Below are positions 61,496-64,000 of a stretch of 64,000 nucleotides of DNA, one piece after another (position 1 is the stretch's first letter; every line of letters starts with the position of its first letter). This stretch comes from Roseiarcus sp963758335 (GTDB lineage Bacteria; Pseudomonadota; Alphaproteobacteria; Rhizobiales; Beijerinckiaceae), in the NCBI GenBank assembly GCA_963758335.1, contig CAVWVF010000002.1, forward strand, positions 1,240,001-1,304,000, given 5' to 3'. A program made the position numbers and the translations under genes. The notes under the pieces were generated by a model. That model was given only the letters and a program-made list of their open reading frames with translations, was not told the DNA's origin and made no database searches.

Positions 61496-61616
61496 ACTTT
61501 TGGCGCCTAATGCCCTGAAAGCATTGGGTTGCGTCCAAATTCTGCGCCGGCGCTGAGCCCGGCGAAGCTCGGCGATCTGGTTCCGCCGGAAGGCAAGGCG
61601 CGCTAGGATCGTCTCC

Positions 61617-62792
61617 ATGTTTCTGACGTTCTTCGCCAATCTCCGGCAGGCGCACGTGCCCGTCACGCCTCGTGAATATCTGGACTTGATCCGCGCCCTC
61701 GAGAGCGATCTGGCGGAGAGGTCCGTCGACGAGTTCTACCGCCTGTCGCGCGCCGTTCTCGTCAAGGATGAACGGAATCTCGACAAGTTCGATGTCGTCT
61801 TCGCCGCCACTTTCAAGGGCGTGCTGTCGGTCGCGGCGGCGGTCGAGTCCAAGGAGCTGCCGGAAGAATGGCTGCGGCGGCTGGCCGACCGCTATCTCAG
61901 TCCCGAGGAGCGGGCCGAGATCGAAAAGCTCGGCTTCGACAGGCTGATGGAGACGCTTCGCCAACGCCTCGCCGAACAGAAGGGGCGTCACCAGGGCGGA
62001 TCGAAGTGGATCGGAACCGGCGGAACATCGCCCTTTGGCGCTTACGGCGACCACCCTGAAGGCGTGCAAATCGGCCAGGACCGAGGCCGCCGCGGCAGCG
62101 CCGTCAAAATCTGGGACAAGCGCGAGTTCAGGGATTTCGCCGGCGACGCTGAACTCGGTCCGCGCAACATCAAACTCGCCTTGCGCCGGCTGCGCCAATT
62201 CGCCCGCGAGGGCGTCGCCGACGAGCTCGACCTCGATGGAACGATCCGCTCGACCGCCGACAAAGGCTTTATCAACGTGAAGCTGCGCCCGGAACGGCGC
62301 AACGCGGTCAAGGTCCTGCCGTTTCTCGACGTGGGCGGCTCGATGGACTGGCACGTCGCGGCGGCCGAACAGCTCTTTTCCAGCGCCCAGAGCCAGTTCA
62401 AGCGGCTCGCGCATTTCTATTTCCACAACTGCCTCTACGAAAGCGTGTGGAGACACAACCGGCGCCGGCATGACGAACAATTCGCGACGCGCGACCTGCT
62501 CAATTCCTATGGCCGGGACCACCGCGTGGTCTTCGTCGGCGACGCGTCGATGAGCCCCTACGAGATCGTCTCTCCGGGCGGCTCGGTCGAGCATCTCAAT
62601 CCCGAACCCGGGAAGGTCTGGCTCGAGCGGGCCATCCAGACCTGGCCGCGCACGGTCTGGATCAATCCGACCCCCGAAAGTCATTGGGCCTATTCGCAAT
62701 CGACAAGAATGATCGCCGATATCTTTCAGGGCCGGATGTTTCCGCTCTCCCCGGACGGGGTCGAGCTCGCCATGAGGGCGCTCGCCGCCTGA
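61617..62792 (+). CDS. vWA-domain protein, CoxE-like (COG3825)
   Basis: A 391-residue protein. An N-terminal helical part (FANLRQAHVPVTPREYLDLI) precedes a von Willebrand A domain from about residue 225, with the MIDAS-like motif VLPFLDVGGSMDWHV (DxGGS in place of DxSxS, as usual in this group) and VFVGDASMSPYEI. Such proteins pair with a MoxR-type AAA+ ATPase to mature metalloenzymes such as CO dehydrogenase. The ATPase is normally immediately upstream; here that place is taken by the IS66 copy, 120 bases away. Confidence 0.88.
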   Translation: MFLTFFANLRQAHVPVTPREYLDLIRALESDLAERSVDEFYRLSRAVLVKDERNLDKFDVVFAATFKGVLSVAAAVESKELPEEWLRRLADRYLSPEERAEIEKLGFDRLMETLRQRLAEQKGRHQGGSKWIGTGGTSPFGAYGDHPEGVQIGQDRGRRGSAVKIWDKREFRDFAGDAELGPRNIKLALRRLRQFAREGVADELDLDGTIRSTADKGFINVKLRPERRNAVKVLPFLDVGGSMDWHVAAAEQLFSSAQSQFKRLAHFYFHNCLYESVWRHNRRRHDEQFATRDLLNSYGRDHRVVFVGDASMSPYEIVSPGGSVEHLNPEPGKVWLERAIQTWPRTVWINPTPESHWAYSQSTRMIADIFQGRMFPLSPDGVELAMRALAA

Positions 62793-62819
62793 GCTTCGTT
62801 GCGTCTCGAAGGGCTTATA

Positions 62820-63245
62820 TTATTCCCTCACCACCAGCACCGAGCATTGCGCGTGGCGCACGATCGTCTTGGCGTTCGAGCCGAGAAGGTAGTCGCTCAT
62901 CACCGGGCGATGGGAGCCGACCACGATCAGGTCCGCGTTCCAGTCCTGAGCCTCCTGCAGCAGCTCATGGTAAATTCCGCCGGCGCGCGCCGCGGCACTC
63001 TTTCGCTCGGCCGGCAGATCGATCTCGGCGACCATGGCATCCAACAATTCCTTGGCGCGCTTGGTCTGTTCGACGTCGAAATCCGCTGGCACGTATTCCA
63101 TGAACGTGGCCGGCACGACCGGCTGAACATTGATCAGCCTCAGTGCGCCGCCGCCGGCCTTGGTCAGTTCCAACGCCTGGGGGAGCCCCTTGGGGACGGC
63201 GGCGGCATCGGCGAGGTCGACCGCGAGAATAATGCGCTTGTACAT
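62820..63245 (-). CDS. Universal stress protein (UspA family)
   Basis: A 141-residue single-domain Usp. It begins MYKRIILAVDLADAAAVPKG, and ends in the ATP-binding loop DLIVVGSHRPVMSDYLLGSN followed by VLVVRE. The GxxGx(9)GS nucleotide loop is imperfect (GSHRP in place of G-2x-G), so ATP binding is uncertain. Convergent with the vWA gene. Confidence 0.9.
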   Translation of the reverse strand: MYKRIILAVDLADAAAVPKGLPQALELTKAGGGALRLINVQPVVPATFMEYVPADFDVEQTKRAKELLDAMVAEIDLPAERKSAAARAGGIYHELLQEAQDWNADLIVVGSHRPVMSDYLLGSNAKTIVRHAQCSVLVVRE

Positions 63246-63384
63246 GAGACAGCCTCCATTCGACCGAGGCCCCGGGACACCGAGTCCTGTCCGACAAATT
63301 GAAGCGCGCGTCCCCGTCTGGCAAGCGGGCTGCGGCAAAATGCGGCGGCGCCGGCGCCGATTTGGCTTCCCCGCCACACTGCAA

Positions 63385-64000
63385 CCCCGATTCCGCATCA
63401 AGGAAAGTGAAGTGGGAGTTGGTCCTGTTTGATCAGGGAGATAGGCTGAGATTTGCGAATCAACGCCATCACCAACGAGGTGACTGAGGGTGGCACAGGG
63501 GCTCTTGCCGTTCCAGTACGAATCCGAGGCGGGCGAGGCGGGGCTCACCGGTCTTGCGGGGCTTCCCCTGTATTTGGAGTTGTGGCGCGCGGCCGGACTG
63601 GATGTGGCGGTGGCGCGTCACGTCGCGGTGAGCGGCGCCCAGGGCTGGAGCGATCGGCAGATGGTGTCGGCGCTGGTCTTGCTGAACCTTGCCGGGGGTG
63701 AGGGTCTCGATGATCTCGACCGGCTGGAGGCGGACTCCGGGCTGTGCCGGCTGGTGCGGGTGGCGGAGGCGCACGGGCGGAGCCGGCTGGAGCGGCGGGC
63801 GGAGGCGCGGCGCTGGCGGCGGCAGCGGTCGCGCGCGCTGCCCTCGTCGGATGCCGCGGGCCGGTGGCTTGCGGGGTTTCACGACGCCGGCGAGGAGGCG
63901 TGGCGGCAAGCCGGGCGGACGTTCATCCCGCCCGCGAGCCGCGGCGTAGCGGGCCTGTGGCGGGTGAACGGCGAGCTTCTGCGGATGGCCCGGGCGCAGC
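63385..64000 (+). mobile_element. IS1380-family element, copy 2 (cut by window end)
   Basis: Left end CCCCGATTCCGCATCAA matches the terminal repeat of the element at 30332, and the leader from 63398 to 63489 is nearly the same. It runs off the right edge. The order and orientation are those of copy 1, about 33 kb away. Confidence 0.82.
63490..64000 (+). CDS. IS1380-family transposase, N-terminal part
   Basis: 170 codons in frame with the transposase at 30432, starting at GTG 63490. Differences include an extra GEA after SEA, LDVAVARHVAVSGAQ in place of LEQSVARHVAVSGSQ, and many conservative changes. The two copies are therefore related but separate lineages. No stop or shift is seen up to the window edge. 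Confidence 0.85.
   Translation, partial: MAQGLLPFQYESEAGEAGLTGLAGLPLYLELWRAAGLDVAVARHVAVSGAQGWSDRQMVSALVLLNLAGGEGLDDLDRLEADSGLCRLVRVAEAHGRSRLERRAEARRWRRQRSRALPSSDAAGRWLAGFHDAGEEAWRQAGRTFIPPASRGVAGLWRVNGELLRMARAQ

Overview
The window is GC-rich DNA from an alphaproteobacterium, most likely order Hyphomicrobiales (Rhizobiales). The evidence is the envelope-gene order lpxB-lpxI-lpxA-fabZ-lpxD-bamA-rseP-dxr-cdsA-uppS-frr with LpxI in place of LpxH, the short type-2 ProS without an inserted editing domain, the DUF3126, DUF3775 and DUF1254 families, and two long palindromic repeats of a kind common in rhizobial genomes. I cannot name a genus from sequence reading alone.

Layout. 1-1342: decayed IS66-family element that runs off the left edge and truncates a YbhB/PEBP gene. 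1.8-5.3 kb: lolD-lolC and proS. 5.4-6.1 kb: PIN/AbrB toxin-antitoxin pair. 6.3-9.1 kb: arsenic locus with arsM divergent from arsR-arsC-acr3, where acr3 is broken by an internal deletion. 9.2-12.3 kb: DUF1254 protein, a group II intron RNA remnant without its reverse transcriptase, trxC and an orphan bufferin gene. 12.7-24.6 kb: a compact minus-strand operon for lipid A, outer-membrane assembly, isoprenoid and phospholipid synthesis. 24.9-28.8 kb: DUF29, DUF502 and DUF3775 genes and glmS. 29.1-30.3 kb: a cluster of decaying toxin-antitoxin pairs next to an IS1380-family element (30332-32169) that has a 4-bp target duplication. 32.3-34.8 kb: copper-handling cluster (DUF2946-like, copC, PCuAC chaperone, copD). 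35.1-45.2 kb: glmU, opgGH, rhomboid, PAS protein, gamma-carbonic anhydrase, DUF3126, cysE and cytochrome b561. 45.4-46.4 kb: a junction of three broken genes (parB, a winged-helix gene, a DMSP-lyase-like cupin). 46.5-52.9 kb: DUF2218 gene, then a cyclase/FAH-hydrolase pair divergent from an ABC importer operon whose binding-protein gene is interrupted. 53-59 kb: COG4280 membrane pair, MNT/HEPT pair with a frameshifted hepT, LysE and TauE transporters, 8-oxoguanine deaminase and a phosphoesterase. 59.8-61.5 kb: second IS66 copy. 61.6-63.2 kb: vWA (CoxE-like) and UspA genes. 63.4 kb to the right edge: a second, diverged IS1380-type copy.

The core operons look healthy and tightly overlapped. The accessory genes between them are heavily decayed: frameshifts, a 17-bp tandem duplication, a 41-bp deletion, a 275-bp insertion and chimeric junctions. 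I found no CRISPR array, tRNA, rRNA or phage module. No coherent, previously undescribed multi-gene system is evident. The most unusual signals are a short TTCCCTGTT repeat spaced about 22 bp apart at three intergenic sites, the orphan bufferin, the unidentified cyclase/FAH/ABC catabolic cassette, and the two-gene COG4280 membrane operon.
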